A stretch of DNA of 64,000 bases from Leptospira wolbachii serovar Codice str. CDC (GCF_000332515.2 NZ_AOGZ02000014.1:1690001-1754000); one strand, 5' to 3'; shown: positions 55,326 through 64,000, counted from the first letter of the stretch. Translations and numbers: made by a program. Notes: generated by a model from the sequence alone, not told the origin.

Positions 55326-55674
55326 GGGGACGACATTGGTTTCGACTGTTGTTGGCTTGGATTCAGTGGCACGTAGGGGTGAGGGTCCTCTTAAAAACCT
55401 TCAAAACAATAACTGCAAATAACGAATTTGCTCTAGCAGCTTAGTTTTAAGCTCTACGGTTTCCATGGCTGTTTCCTTAGGTGGCCAAGAAACCGACACC
55501 TCTCTAAGGACCTTTCGGAACTGTCGCCCGCTTCGGGCCGAATTGAACTCTAAGTAGGATAGGAATTAGTCCCCCGTTTGTAGGGTAAGTCTTTCCGAAA
55601 TTTATTTGCAAACTAAACGTGTAGAAGCTGCATTTGAGGACGATAGGACCCGGGTTCGACTCCCGGCGTCTCCA
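55326..55674 (+). ncRNA. ssrA: tmRNA (transfer-messenger RNA)
   Basis: The tRNA-like ends pair: GGGGACG at 55326 with CGTCTCC at 55667-55673, followed by discriminator A. CCA is not encoded. The 3' half ends with the T-arm GGGTTCGACTCCC. The tag frame runs 55415-55441 and reads ANNEFALAA, then TAG at 55442. It rescues ribosomes stalled on broken mRNAs by tagging the nascent protein for proteolysis. Total length about 349 bases, which is typical. The mature 3' end requires CCA addition. Confidence 0.96.
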
Positions 55675-55682
55675 CGTTTCGA

Positions 55683-55764
55683 CGTTCGCTTCTCGCGCTC
55701 AACTGGCCCTCCGTGGCCAGATTTCGCGCCCGCACCCATCCCTGGGTGCTTTTCGAAGCAAACG
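55683..55764. repeat. Multi-hairpin GC-rich element after tmRNA
   Basis: An outer pair, CGTTCGCTTC and GAAGCAAACG (9 of 10 match), encloses two perfect hairpins: CTGGCC/GGCCAG (55703-55720) and GCACCCA/TGGGTGC (55732-55749). This nested arrangement makes a three-way-junction-like fold. It follows the tmRNA end by nine bases. Candidate terminator/processing element or dispersed repeat. The following 180 bases up to 55943 show no other feature. Confidence 0.5.
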
Positions 55765-55943
55765 CCTCCACCGGGTTATTAGCTAAAGTATATTGGAATT
55801 TCTTTCTGTATTCAAGTTTTAGACATCATTTAACAGACAATTTGCGACGATAGTAGAACGGCTGCGAGAGCAAGAAATAGTTTGGAATTCTTTTTTCCTA
55901 TTTGAGTTTTGTCATTTGATGCGATAGAATTGGGTGAATCAAA

Positions 55944-56303
55944 TTGAAAACATATTTCCATTCGAAATTCATCTCTCATATTACTATAATAGCTACTGTT
56001 TGCCTAACCTCATTCCTTTGTTCACCTACTTACGAAGAAATTAAAGTAGTTTATCAAGATAGCAATGGTCAAAAAGTTACGGCCGTGTATCACAATCCTT
56101 CAGATGGGAAAGATACATACTCTGTGACTTTAAAAATTCCGAATCGCCAACCTATCATTTTGAAACAAGGATTCGCAGCATCAGGAGTTCGTTATACTGA
56201 TGACAAAACTTTGGTTTGGTGGACAAAAGGTGGCGAAGCTTTTATGATGGAACTGGATGGGAAAGGCGATTGGGAAATCACTAATAAATATAAAGAAATT
56301 TGA
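55944..56303 (+). CDS. MliC-like lysozyme-inhibitor lipoprotein
   Basis: 119 residues, TTG start. Signal peptide ends with TSFLC (Cys26). The C-terminal 80 residues match the MliC/PliC lysozyme-inhibitor pattern: YHNPSDGKDTYSVTLKI, LKQGFAASGVRYTDDKTLVW and WTKGGEAFMMELDG, where the ASG-x-RY and KG-x-EA motifs are typical. Family members protect peptidoglycan from host C-type lysozyme. The family's first cysteine, in the N-terminal part, is not found in the mature domain. Isolated gene. Confidence 0.75.
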   Translation: MKTYFHSKFISHITIIATVCLTSFLCSPTYEEIKVVYQDSNGQKVTAVYHNPSDGKDTYSVTLKIPNRQPIILKQGFAASGVRYTDDKTLVWWTKGGEAFMMELDGKGDWEITNKYKEI

Positions 56304-56349
56304 TTAGATCAAAATCATTGATAAAATAATTGCTTCATTAATGTTTTAT

Positions 56350-56727
56350 TCATAGAAAAGATGCAATTTTAATCTTTGGCCAAAAACCAAACCAAGTGTG
56401 AAAATAAAGCATATAGAATCCATATGATATTCCGCATAATATAAGTAAGACAGCTGATTTACGAAAGACCAAAAGATTTCCAATTTCCACGGTCATTTTC
56501 AGAACAAACTTTGTTAACTTATCAATAATAGAGAACAAAAAGAAAAATAGCAATAGAACGACACCCATACCAATCAAAGTTGCCACAGGTTTTTCATAAA
56601 TACTCGCTAAACCCAATACCTTTCCGTTGATAATTGTGACAACCAAATCAACAGCTAGAATACAGAGCAGTCGAAAATAAAAACCTAAAAACCAATGAAA
56701 GAGAGATTGTTTCGGTGAAGAGGACAA
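56350..56727 (-). CDS. Small integral membrane protein
   Basis: 125 residues from TTG. Three hydrophobic segments at about 12-40, 47-68 and 90-112 (LLCILAVDLVVTIINGKVLG, GMGVVLLLFFFLFSIIDKL, AVLLILCGISYGFYMLYFH). Not recognised. A TTG start without a clear ribosome site; no better start is seen. Downstream of the DUF1554 gene by about 30 bases on the same strand, so the two may be cotranscribed. Confidence 0.55.
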   Translation of the reverse strand: MSSSPKQSLFHWFLGFYFRLLCILAVDLVVTIINGKVLGLASIYEKPVATLIGMGVVLLLFFFLFSIIDKLTKFVLKMTVEIGNLLVFRKSAVLLILCGISYGFYMLYFHTWFGFWPKIKIASFL

Positions 56728-56760
56728 ACAATGGAAACAGATAATAAATTTTAAATCCCA

Positions 56761-57423
56761 CTACTGTTCCACACACAGGATAACGGTTGGGGTAACGCAG
56801 TAGTTTCCACCTCCAGTGATTGTCAAATTATTGCTCGAAGAAAGACCCGTGATACCAGTTGTTCCTTCTGTCCAGCTAACACAATGCCCACTGGAACGAG
56901 TGATCCAACCACCTGCACTAAAGCCAGTTATAATTTGAGAAACTGTTGGATTTTCTGCATCACCTGGTTGGGTTGTAAAGATTCCCTCACCATTCGTAGT
57001 CACTATGGTAACTCCATCCACTGCCCTTTTATAAGTTGTATCAGGCTTTAATACCCAATCCACATGTTCAGATACTCCGCCAGTACAATTCGCGGTTGTA
57101 CAAGCAATTCGATTCACATCATCTACTAGAAAGGCTTTGAAGACTGCTCTTGATGGTTCCACCGGTTTTTTTGCATCATTCATACATATGGCATCCGCTC
57201 CAGCGATCCCACCTCTATTGCCATTGTAAGTGATGCTCGTAGAAAAAAACCGACATTCGGTACAGACTGGAATCGCAGCTTGGCATGCTGAAACTTTACC
57301 TGTGAGACAAAGGAGCACTTGATTCTCCAGATAAGAATCAGTCCCAAACTCACTTTGGTTGTTGAGTCTTGGTTCATTGCAATAAGAGAAGATGGTAAGT
57401 ATGAGAAGAAGCCGGAAGTGCAT
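56761..57423 (-). CDS. DUF1554 lipoprotein
   Basis: 220 residues. Short signal with lipobox FSYC (Cys15). The family pattern is clear: RFFSTSITYNGNRGGIAGAD, AICMNDAKKP, KAFLVDDVNRIACTTANC, GWITRSSGHCVSWTEG and a C-terminal cysteine pair. This C-type-lectin/endostatin-like domain is abundant in Leptospira surface lipoproteins. Role unknown, possibly host or environmental binding. About ten cysteines suggest disulfides. Confidence 0.88.
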   Translation of the reverse strand: MHFRLLLILTIFSYCNEPRLNNQSEFGTDSYLENQVLLCLTGKVSACQAAIPVCTECRFFSTSITYNGNRGGIAGADAICMNDAKKPVEPSRAVFKAFLVDDVNRIACTTANCTGGVSEHVDWVLKPDTTYKRAVDGVTIVTTNGEGIFTTQPGDAENPTVSQIITGFSAGGWITRSSGHCVSWTEGTTGITGLSSSNNLTITGGGNYCVTPTVILCVEQ

Positions 57424-57799
57424 CCTTACATTCTATCCTGATTCACTTTCGGATCAACCAGGAAATCAATACGCAAAAATGGAATTACTCAACTTGTGTT
57501 GGTAATGTTTTTATTATCTCGGACAAACTATAAATGGAATCGTTTTAAAATTCAAACTTTCGAGATACGATCAATGTTCATAACCAAATTAATGTTATAT
57601 GGTTCAATAATCAAATCTAGAATCACAAATCGCAATTATAAATAATTGCAAACAATTGATTTGAAAAAGTAATCTTGACAATGATGATTGCAATGAATAA
57701 CAATAACCGGTGGACCGACCAGGCCAATAGAATTCATTGTTCAGTGTCCTTGATTTTGAGAGAAGATTTTCTTCTAGATTGAAAATCCATATCACTTAT
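57424..57799. other. AT-rich gap without a gene
   Basis: 376 bases between the DUF1554 gene and the ZU5 protein gene. Only short frames (up to 63 codons) are present, with no signal peptide, ribosome site or family resemblance. No repeat or hairpin stood out. It presumably holds the promoter of the DUF1554 gene. Confidence 0.5.
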
Positions 57800-60700
57800 C
57801 TAAGGATTTGGATTCGTTACATTGATTAATCCTAATTTATCTAACGTAAATTCAAGTTCTGGATAATAGGTACCGCCAAAATTAACATTGGATCCACTAC
57901 CATCCGTATCGCAATATGTATAATTCAGTCCACCATCGATTGAGAACCTAGCTACATAAGAAAACTTAGTAATACCAGGATAGACAGAAACTTTTGCAGC
58001 GTATTCCGCATTATTGATATGATCAATAAAGTCTGTTGGATTAAATTTTGCAGGAACAAAACGCCAACTACTACTTGTTCGTGGATCAGTACCGTATGTT
58101 CCGATTCCAATATGACCAGTTACTGCTGCATTCTCAACGAGATAGTTTGTCAGTCCAGGATAATACACCCTAGCATAAATCATCTCAGAATCTCCCGGCA
58201 CAGGTTGAGTAATAGATGTCGGATATTTAATATAACAATAAGGAATTTCTCCGTTAGCTTCACCCGCACCGTTTTTTACAGCCGCCATTTTAAACTTTTT
58301 TGGATACCTAAAAGTATGGAATGGAGGAGTTTCTGTAACAACCAAATCCATCAGATACCCGTTTGCGTTATTAATCGGCGTAAAATTACATAAGTAACTA
58401 CGGTTGAATTCATTCCAATTATACACCTTAGCACAAGAAATCGGAATGTTTCCATTTGGTGTTTCGAAATGAAACTGTGCCTGTTCGCTAAACCAACCTA
58501 TCAAAAATAATTTGTATTGAGCTGATAAACCCATAATACTTGGATCAACACTGGCGTTTAACATCATTGTATAAATTTTATAATTTACTGTAGTACCTGT
58601 TGGACTGATTAAAGTCAATTCTGCCGATAATTGTCTACCTTCCATATAAGTTAAATGTACCGACTCGTCATCCGGTTGAAATTCAATTAATTGCGGAAGA
58701 GCATGAGTATAGACTATGGAAGTAGTATTTTCGGTTGTGTAGGTCGGTAGTATAAAGGGATGCATGGGATTATTAATGTGCAAAGTGATTGATTTTTCCG
58801 TTTCATCAATCACACCTTTCATTCCATATTCTGGTGCATCAAACGATGTAAACTTCGGAATCAACTCTCCAATCGTATAATTTCTAACCAATTCTCCCGA
58901 TACATTGCCCGCATGGTCTCTTGCAAGAAACCGGTATTCTAATACGGCATTATTAGGTGTGATAATAGAACCAGTATACAATTGACCATTCACGATCGTG
59001 CCAGAGGCATCGAAAGCCGGTGTGGTTCCATTGTTTGTATAAATGATTTCATGGCAGCCGGAGTGGATGTCAGTACAACTAATTGTAAGAGTCTGCGGTG
59101 TGGTATAAGTTCCAGTGTTTACTGAGGCAGCGATAGTAGGAATTGTAAAATCTACGATTATATCGACAGAAGTCCCCCCTTTGGTTCCCACCAGATTGGA
59201 AACACAAACAAAAATAGATTTGGAACCTTCCGCACCTAAGGAAGAAACAGGAATTTCCGAAGTGGTACTGACATTTGCCGATACATTTCCAGTGACATTC
59301 GTCCCTGTGAGAGTGGTTCCCGTAGCACAAGAAGTTCCGAGTTTCACTTCGTAACCACCCTCTTTATCCGACTTCCAACTGATAGTAGCTGTCTGACCTG
59401 ACATCAGATAAGTGGATGGAAGTACACTGTTGATCGTAATCGTAGGAATGATAGTGTCCACCGTATACGATTCGCTATAGACAATAGATTGGTTTCCTGC
59501 ATTGTCACAGCTTTTAAATTTGTATGTAGTCGTCGTTTGGTTGGGAGTTGTCAAAGAACCTGTGTATTGTGTTCCATTAGAAATGGAACAATTGGCGTTG
59601 AACGCTGGTGATGTGCCATTAGATGTATAAACAATTTTAGAACAACCGGCTCCACCGGTATCAGAACAATTCGCGACAACAGACTGAATGGTTCCAAAAC
59701 TTCCGCCAGAAGGTAGGACAGTGACACCCGGTGCTGCATCATCACGAGTCACTGAAGCCACACCAAAACCTGTGACTCCCGCACTAATCACACAAACCCG
59801 AATTGCGTTTGTTCCCAAGTTTAAGGAAGAAGCCAATATAGATCCAGAATTGTTGTTAACGTTAGCTGTTACATTTCCAGAATAGATGATAGTTCCCGTA
59901 TTACAATCAGCAGCGTTTTTTCTAATGGAATAGGTTCCTGTTTTGGAAGAACGCCAAGTAAAATCTGTAGAATTGATAGATCCATTGGTCGCACTAATAT
60001 ATGCAGAACTAATGGAACTTACAGTAATGACAGGCCCAAGGGATGGAACCATCGGATCTTCAAAGTTAGGTGCTCCGTCACCATCAAAATCAGCGGTTGG
60101 AAAGGCTGCAGTAATGGGGTCGGTCCCCAAAACTGCCACCAATTGATTCAGAAGGGGACCCAAAACCCCAGCATTGGCTTGGTAGTATTCGCTAACACTG
60201 GCATATCCGTAATCAGCATAATTAGACAATTCATCGATGATATTATTGGCAATGTTGGTAACCACTGTTGGGTTTGTTATGATACCGCTGGATACCAACC
60301 AAATTTGAATGTTTAGACCTACTCCAAAAGAAAAATGAATCACCTCTACCTTGATGGTATTGTTGGAATAGTCCACTGCTACCTTTTTCATTTTTTCCAA
60401 AGTAGAGTCGTCTTTGATATAATACATTCCCAAGGATCGTTCTTCGATACCTGCTTCGACAAAATTTCCCTGATTATAGGTAACAGTGAGAGTGGCAGGT
60501 TTTGAAAACTTCAAACCTTCTGGTTCAAATTTAAATATGGGAGTTGCTGAACCATATTCAGCAGGAATGGAGCCATTGGATGATGCGTCACGGGAAATGG
60601 TAATGACTTTTGTCTCTGCCAAAGCACCAGGAGGAATCTCAAAAGAAAAACTACCATCGGAGGCCTTCAAAGATCCACCGGCAGGACCAACTTCTCCCGA

Positions 60701-60853
60701 AACTGTTCGCACATTGTTAGGGTTTCCCCAAAAGAATCCCAGTAACGACTGGAACATTGATGGATTTTTTTGTTCTTTGTTAGGAAGTAAAAATCCTATA
60801 CAATTAAAAGAGAAAATACCTAACAATAACACAAACAATAGTTTTCGATTCAT
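57800..60853 (-). CDS. ZU5-domain repeat surface lipoprotein
   Basis: 1,017 residues from ATG 60853 (MNRKLLFVLLLGIFSFNC), ten codons after a longer frame start. Lipobox ends at Cys18. A ZU5 domain (about 50-185) reads GPAGGSLKASDGSFSFEIPP. Then two unit pairs of Ig-like and chitobiase-C-terminal-like modules: IVYTSNGTSPAF near residue 425 and IIYTNNGTTPAF near 600, each with paired cysteines, then a long unique C-terminal region. A DFDGDGAPNFEDP motif near 265 resembles a calcium-binding thrombospondin-3-type repeat. Probably a surface adhesin or cell-wall-binding protein. Confidence 0.82.
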   Translation of the reverse strand: MNRKLLFVLLLGIFSFNCIGFLLPNKEQKNPSMFQSLLGFFWGNPNNVRTVSGEVGPAGGSLKASDGSFSFEIPPGALAETKVITISRDASSNGSIPAEYGSATPIFKFEPEGLKFSKPATLTVTYNQGNFVEAGIEERSLGMYYIKDDSTLEKMKKVAVDYSNNTIKVEVIHFSFGVGLNIQIWLVSSGIITNPTVVTNIANNIIDELSNYADYGYASVSEYYQANAGVLGPLLNQLVAVLGTDPITAAFPTADFDGDGAPNFEDPMVPSLGPVITVSSISSAYISATNGSINSTDFTWRSSKTGTYSIRKNAADCNTGTIIYSGNVTANVNNNSGSILASSLNLGTNAIRVCVISAGVTGFGVASVTRDDAAPGVTVLPSGGSFGTIQSVVANCSDTGGAGCSKIVYTSNGTSPAFNANCSISNGTQYTGSLTTPNQTTTTYKFKSCDNAGNQSIVYSESYTVDTIIPTITINSVLPSTYLMSGQTATISWKSDKEGGYEVKLGTSCATGTTLTGTNVTGNVSANVSTTSEIPVSSLGAEGSKSIFVCVSNLVGTKGGTSVDIIVDFTIPTIAASVNTGTYTTPQTLTISCTDIHSGCHEIIYTNNGTTPAFDASGTIVNGQLYTGSIITPNNAVLEYRFLARDHAGNVSGELVRNYTIGELIPKFTSFDAPEYGMKGVIDETEKSITLHINNPMHPFILPTYTTENTTSIVYTHALPQLIEFQPDDESVHLTYMEGRQLSAELTLISPTGTTVNYKIYTMMLNASVDPSIMGLSAQYKLFLIGWFSEQAQFHFETPNGNIPISCAKVYNWNEFNRSYLCNFTPINNANGYLMDLVVTETPPFHTFRYPKKFKMAAVKNGAGEANGEIPYCYIKYPTSITQPVPGDSEMIYARVYYPGLTNYLVENAAVTGHIGIGTYGTDPRTSSSWRFVPAKFNPTDFIDHINNAEYAAKVSVYPGITKFSYVARFSIDGGLNYTYCDTDGSGSNVNFGGTYYPELEFTLDKLGLINVTNPNP

Positions 60854-60947
60854 TCCAAAGTCCTTTTTCAAATTCAAAATCATTTTCCACTTGGGTACTC
60901 AAAATTTCATCTTTAGAAAAAATTGTCAATGTATTAGTTAGGTGTTT

Positions 60948-60988
60948 AGGACCAATAGAACATCGTTTAACATAGGTCTATTGGTCCT
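60948..60988. terminator. 12-base inverted repeat downstream of fadL-like gene
   Basis: AGGACCAATAGA and TCTATTGGTCCT are perfect arms with a 17-base loop, 27 bases beyond the minus-strand fadL-like stop. It may end that transcript. A TTGACA-like sequence lies just past it in the direction of the ZU5 gene (near 60924-60929, minus strand). Confidence 0.5.
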
Positions 60989-61014
60989 CTTCAGAAGAAC
61001 CGCTTTTCGTCACC

Positions 61015-62433
61015 TCATTCAAAAGATCTTGTAGCACCTAATGTAACGTTCACGAAAGAAGACTCAGCATTATAACTATATCCTAGACCATTAAAGGAAA
61101 TAGGTCCTGTCCGAATGTAGTGGGACAAATCCCAGTCTGTTCCTTTGGCACCAAAAATTTTGTTTCTTGGGCCGTTGTAACTAATCCCAAAATCAAGACT
61201 CCATTTATCAAAGAGATAACTAAAACCCGCAGCCACCACATGGTGTAAGGAAAAAAATCCTCCGGTAGATCCACCTAACCCATTACTTTTGATGGGAAGT
61301 GTATTGTAACTATACCCCAATCGGTAGATCCAACTTTCCGTTACCTTATGTTCTAGTCCAATGAGGGCAGCAAACTGATCTCTAAAATTCAATTGTGCAT
61401 CCCCTGCTTGTACGTTACCAATCGGTGTGGCAAGCCATGGATCTTCTAATTTCTGAGTCACTTTCCGTAAGTAAGATCCATAATTTGTATAAACAAAATC
61501 CAATCCAACTTTGAGATTGTCCGCACCAAAGGCAAAACCCAAGGAATGTTTTTCGGGCATATTGAAAAAATAAGAAACTCCCGTTGTCCTGTAATAAGCA
61601 GGATTATTGATACCTACCGTATAATGTCCGTTCATTGGAAGTGCAGCATGGGCTTGGTAAGAATAGGCAATTCGTAACCAATCATTTACCTTATAGTTAA
61701 GTCCGAAAATTCCCCCTAAGGCAAAGGATTTTTTACTACTTTCATAATAAGATCCAGTACCAGGTACTTCTAAAGATCCTGTTAAATCATAATATTTCTG
61801 ATTTAATCTTTGGTATCCATATAACCCTTCAATACTAATTCCAACAGAAAGTTTTCCAAAATCATAAGAGATTCCATTCACTAATCTGGCAATGGCAAAC
61901 TCATTGGAATTGGATTCTTTGACCTGCGGATTGTCTCCGATCCCTGCTGGTAGATTCAAACCGCCCCAATCATTTAACGTCTGTCCGGTGGGAGTGTTTC
62001 GGGTGATTTTATCTACTCCACCTTTGGCTCCTCCAGAAACGTAAAATGCAATTCCATAATGTAGATTTTCTGTGACCTGCGTTTTGAATGCAATATAGGG
62101 AGCAGGAGCATTGATGGCTGATTTTTTATCGTTCGAATAAACATACTGCGGATTTGCATCTAAAAAACGATCTTGGTATCTTGTGTAAATAGTTGAATTC
62201 GTAGCTCCAAATTCCAAAAGTTTCCCTTTTTTTAAGGATAGATTTGCAGGATTGAGTGCAACATCAATCGCCGAACCTCCCAAAGCCGTATTAGTTCCGG
62301 CAAGTCCTTCATAACGTGCGTTAAATGCATTTCTAGTGAGACCATCTATCGCCTCAATGCGAGTTCCAGTGAATATTCCTAGAACCAAAATTACTAAGTA
62401 ATAGGTGTAATTTTTATCTTTTTCTGTATTCAT
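61015..62433 (-). CDS. FadL/OmpP1-type outer-membrane transporter
   Basis: 472 residues. Signal peptide ends near RIEAIDG. The hatch region has GTNTALGGSAIDVALNPANL, the family-typical NPA segment, followed by a beta-barrel of 14 or so strands with frequent YXY/aromatic alternation and a C-terminal F (TRSFE). FadL-family proteins import hydrophobic compounds such as long-chain fatty acids or aromatic hydrocarbons. Relevant since Leptospira uses fatty acids as carbon source. Single gene. Confidence 0.88.
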   Translation of the reverse strand: MNTEKDKNYTYYLVILVLGIFTGTRIEAIDGLTRNAFNARYEGLAGTNTALGGSAIDVALNPANLSLKKGKLLEFGATNSTIYTRYQDRFLDANPQYVYSNDKKSAINAPAPYIAFKTQVTENLHYGIAFYVSGGAKGGVDKITRNTPTGQTLNDWGGLNLPAGIGDNPQVKESNSNEFAIARLVNGISYDFGKLSVGISIEGLYGYQRLNQKYYDLTGSLEVPGTGSYYESSKKSFALGGIFGLNYKVNDWLRIAYSYQAHAALPMNGHYTVGINNPAYYRTTGVSYFFNMPEKHSLGFAFGADNLKVGLDFVYTNYGSYLRKVTQKLEDPWLATPIGNVQAGDAQLNFRDQFAALIGLEHKVTESWIYRLGYSYNTLPIKSNGLGGSTGGFFSLHHVVAAGFSYLFDKWSLDFGISYNGPRNKIFGAKGTDWDLSHYIRTGPISFNGLGYSYNAESSFVNVTLGATRSFE

Positions 62434-62675
62434 TTGATTTCCTTAGGAGACAAAATGTACGGAAACAAATTATCACCTAAATACAGGTTGGAAGCCAATC
62501 ATCCAATTTAAAGAAATATAAATCCAATATAACAGATATATATTTCATTTTATCTCTATATTTTGGACAAATTGCGTAGTATCATGCAATCCTTACGGAG
62601 AGAGAAAGGCTAAAAAAACTAAATAGTAAATCCCGTCCTAACGTTTTCTCACCTTCTGTAGAACGGGAAAAATAT

Positions 62676-63578
62676 TCACATCACCAAATCTCTTAAGTCC
62701 TTTGCGTCTTTGGCGGGTGAGGCACCAAAAAAACGACTATATTCTCGACTAAATTGAGAGACACTCTCGTAACCAACATCTAACGCGGCATCGGTAACAG
62801 AGTAACCACTAAACATCAAAAGTTTTCTCGCCTCCAACAGTCGTAACTGTTTTTGAAACTGAATCGGACTTAAACCAGTGATTGATTTGAATTGACGATG
62901 AAAGGTGGTAATGCCCATACAAGCTCTGTCTGCCAATTGTTCAATTTCAAATGAATTGATAAAATTTTGACGCACCCACTGGATTGTTTGGTGGATACTC
63001 GATTCTTTATCTCGTGATTGGAAGAGTTGCCGGAGTCGCCATCCATCGGGACCGATGAGAGCATGATATAATATCTCCCTTTCGTAGACGGGAGCGAGCG
63101 CAGGAATGTGTTCTGGAGTTTTGAGAAGCCTAAGCATTCGTAGGCATGACTCCAAAAAGCCAGGTGTGGCAGGACAGGCTGAAAATTCACTAGAACCATT
63201 TCTCAAATTTATATTGTTAGGTGGGATATCATTGAGTAAGTCCAATAACACTGTTTGATCTAACTGTATCCCAACGGATAGGTAAGGCAAACCATTCTCT
63301 CCTTGTCTTACAAATCCCGTCGCAGGCATTTCAGTAGGGATCACAAAGTAAGAAGGTGCCTCAAGATGAATCACTTGAGTACCTATGGAGATCGTTTTTC
63401 CTCCCTGCAAGACAAGCCCAATGATCGGTTCATATATAGCAGCAAGTTGATGGGCTGGCACTTCCCCTTTGATGATGAGCACTCTCGGTAATTCTGTCTT
63501 TGTTGGTTCGGTTGTTGCCTTTCCACAAAGTTCAATCATCTCAGTCAGTATTTCTTTCACCATTCGATCATAGCACAA
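62676..63578 (-). CDS. AraC-family regulator (AraC_N type)
   Basis: Up to 300 residues from TTG 63578, which has AAGGA four bases before it; ATG 63563 (MVKEILTEMIELC) is an equally good start. N-terminal AraC_N domain (about 30-175; YEPIIGLVLQGGKTISIGTQ), C-terminal helix-turn-helix pair (195-295; IEQLADRACMGITTFHRQFK and VTDAALDVGYESVSQFSREY). This regulator type usually controls an adjacent divergent oxidoreductase, which is the arrangement here. Confidence 0.92.
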   Translation of the reverse strand: MCYDRMVKEILTEMIELCGKATTEPTKTELPRVLIIKGEVPAHQLAAIYEPIIGLVLQGGKTISIGTQVIHLEAPSYFVIPTEMPATGFVRQGENGLPYLSVGIQLDQTVLLDLLNDIPPNNINLRNGSSEFSACPATPGFLESCLRMLRLLKTPEHIPALAPVYEREILYHALIGPDGWRLRQLFQSRDKESSIHQTIQWVRQNFINSFEIEQLADRACMGITTFHRQFKSITGLSPIQFQKQLRLLEARKLLMFSGYSVTDAALDVGYESVSQFSREYSRFFGASPAKDAKDLRDLVM

Positions 63579-63688
63579 ATGATCCTTTTAGGCATTTATT
63601 TGATTCAAAATCTTCATTTTTTTAGCAAATGTAGCCCTAATTTTTTCCACATTGGCAGTTTTAGGCAAACAAATGGCACGATCCGATC

Positions 63689-63717
63689 TTGTGAAAGTTC
63701 TCCAGATCCGCTATGGT
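63689..63717 (+). promoter_or_regulatory. Candidate promoter of the short-chain dehydrogenase
   Basis: TTGTGA (63689-63694), a 17-base spacer and TATGGT (63712-63717), 35 bases before the ATG at 63752. Spacing is ideal; boxes are fair matches. Confidence 0.5.
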
Positions 63718-63751
63718 AAGAACCAGGAAAACAAAGGAATAGGAGAAGATT

Positions 63752-64000
63752 ATGAAAATAGCAATCATCACTGGTGGAAGTAATGGTATTGGCAAAGCAA
63801 CGGCACTGGAGCTCGGCAAACGAGGTGTAGGTGTGATCCTCACTTACAATTCTTACAAAGATCGAGCCGAATCTGTAGTGAGTGAAATTGAGAAAAACCC
63901 AGGAGTGCGTGCTGTTGCTCTGAAGTTGGATCTCACAAAAAAAGAGACATTTGCAAAGTTCGCAGAAGATGTAAAAAGTAAACTCTCTGAGATTTGGAAC
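63752..64000 (+). CDS. Short-chain dehydrogenase/reductase, N-terminal part (cut by window edge)
   Basis: 83 codons visible, running off the right edge. Begins MKIAIITGGSNGIGKATALE with the TGxxxGxG cofactor loop of classical SDRs; the Tyr/Lys active site lies outside. A strong AGGAG site precedes the ATG. A lysine or arginine-rich stretch after the second strand (YNSYKDRAE) suggests NADP(H). Divergent from the AraC regulator. Confidence 0.88.
   Translation, partial: MKIAIITGGSNGIGKATALELGKRGVGVILTYNSYKDRAESVVSEIEKNPGVRAVALKLDLTKKETFAKFAEDVKSKLSEIWN

Noticed and set aside
57604..57795. 63-codon minus-strand frame in the gap near 57.7 kb
   Set aside because: No ribosome site, low-complexity composition and no family resemblance; treated as non-coding.
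1..64000. CRISPR arrays, transposases, phage genes, tRNA or rRNA genes
   Set aside because: No regularly spaced repeats, no transposase or integrase motifs, and no cloverleaf apart from the tmRNA end were seen.

Overview
The window is most likely a chromosome segment of a Leptospira species, probably from a saprophytic or intermediate clade; this is an inference without any database search. Supporting signs are a moderately AT-rich composition, many lipoproteins with loose spirochaete lipoboxes (SFHC, LSQC, AVSC, ALSC), a DUF1554 lipoprotein, a radical-SAM protein of the spirochaete-restricted spiro-SPASM type, many TTG and GTG starts, and a tmRNA whose tag reads ANNEFALAA. No tRNA, rRNA, prophage, transposase or CRISPR array was seen. 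Both edges cut genes: an MCE/MlaD-type protein on the left and a short-chain dehydrogenase on the right.

Layout. 1-5.2 kb: MCE protein, quinone-oxidoreductase-like enzyme, three small envelope proteins, fatty-acid desaturase, aspartate kinase. 5.2-10.4 kb: a tightly packed run of a SurA-like chaperone, a spiro-SPASM radical-SAM protein, a cytidylyltransferase/PseG-like fusion and a TPR protein, which is the best candidate here for a poorly described pathway. 10.4-12.8 kb: NarL-type regulator and the membrane subunits of proton-translocating transhydrogenase, without PntAA. 13-16.2 kb: a large lipoprotein gene with a frameshift in a poly-T tract and an SBBP beta-propeller lipoprotein. 16.3-18.8 kb: purF-queD-queC. 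18.9-25 kb: RNase D, Nudix hydrolase, VWA protein, TPR protein, cyclic-nucleotide-binding regulator, STAS protein, GDP-mannose dehydratase.

25.2-32.9 kb: OprO/P porin, lipoprotein, a planctomycete-style DUF1549/DUF1553 plus DUF1501 pair, and a zinc-ribbon / coiled-coil / SPFH-SHOCT operon resembling Bacillus ydjGHI. 33-41.5 kb: patatin phospholipase with a cyclic-nucleotide domain, a MATE exporter interrupted in a poly-T tract, an adenosine-deaminase-like enzyme, TrkH/TrkA potassium uptake, and a periplasmic-binding-type protein lacking a signal peptide. 41.6-43.9 kb: ExbB-ExbD-ExbD-TonB. 44-49.4 kb: lipoprotein, phasin-like protein with two helically phased dyads upstream, AraC regulator, DoxX protein, malic enzyme, glycerol facilitator.

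49.4-52.1 kb is an AT-rich accessory stretch (unknown proteins, PfpI-like protein, two lipoproteins). 52.1-55.2 kb holds a lipoprotein with a problematic start and a MotB-like protein without MotA, with two co-directional partners. 55.3-55.7 kb is the tmRNA followed by a strongly folded element. 55.9-62.4 kb is envelope and surface genes (MliC-like lipoprotein, DUF1554 lipoprotein, 1,017-residue ZU5 surface protein, FadL-like porin). The right edge has an AraC regulator divergent from a short-chain dehydrogenase.
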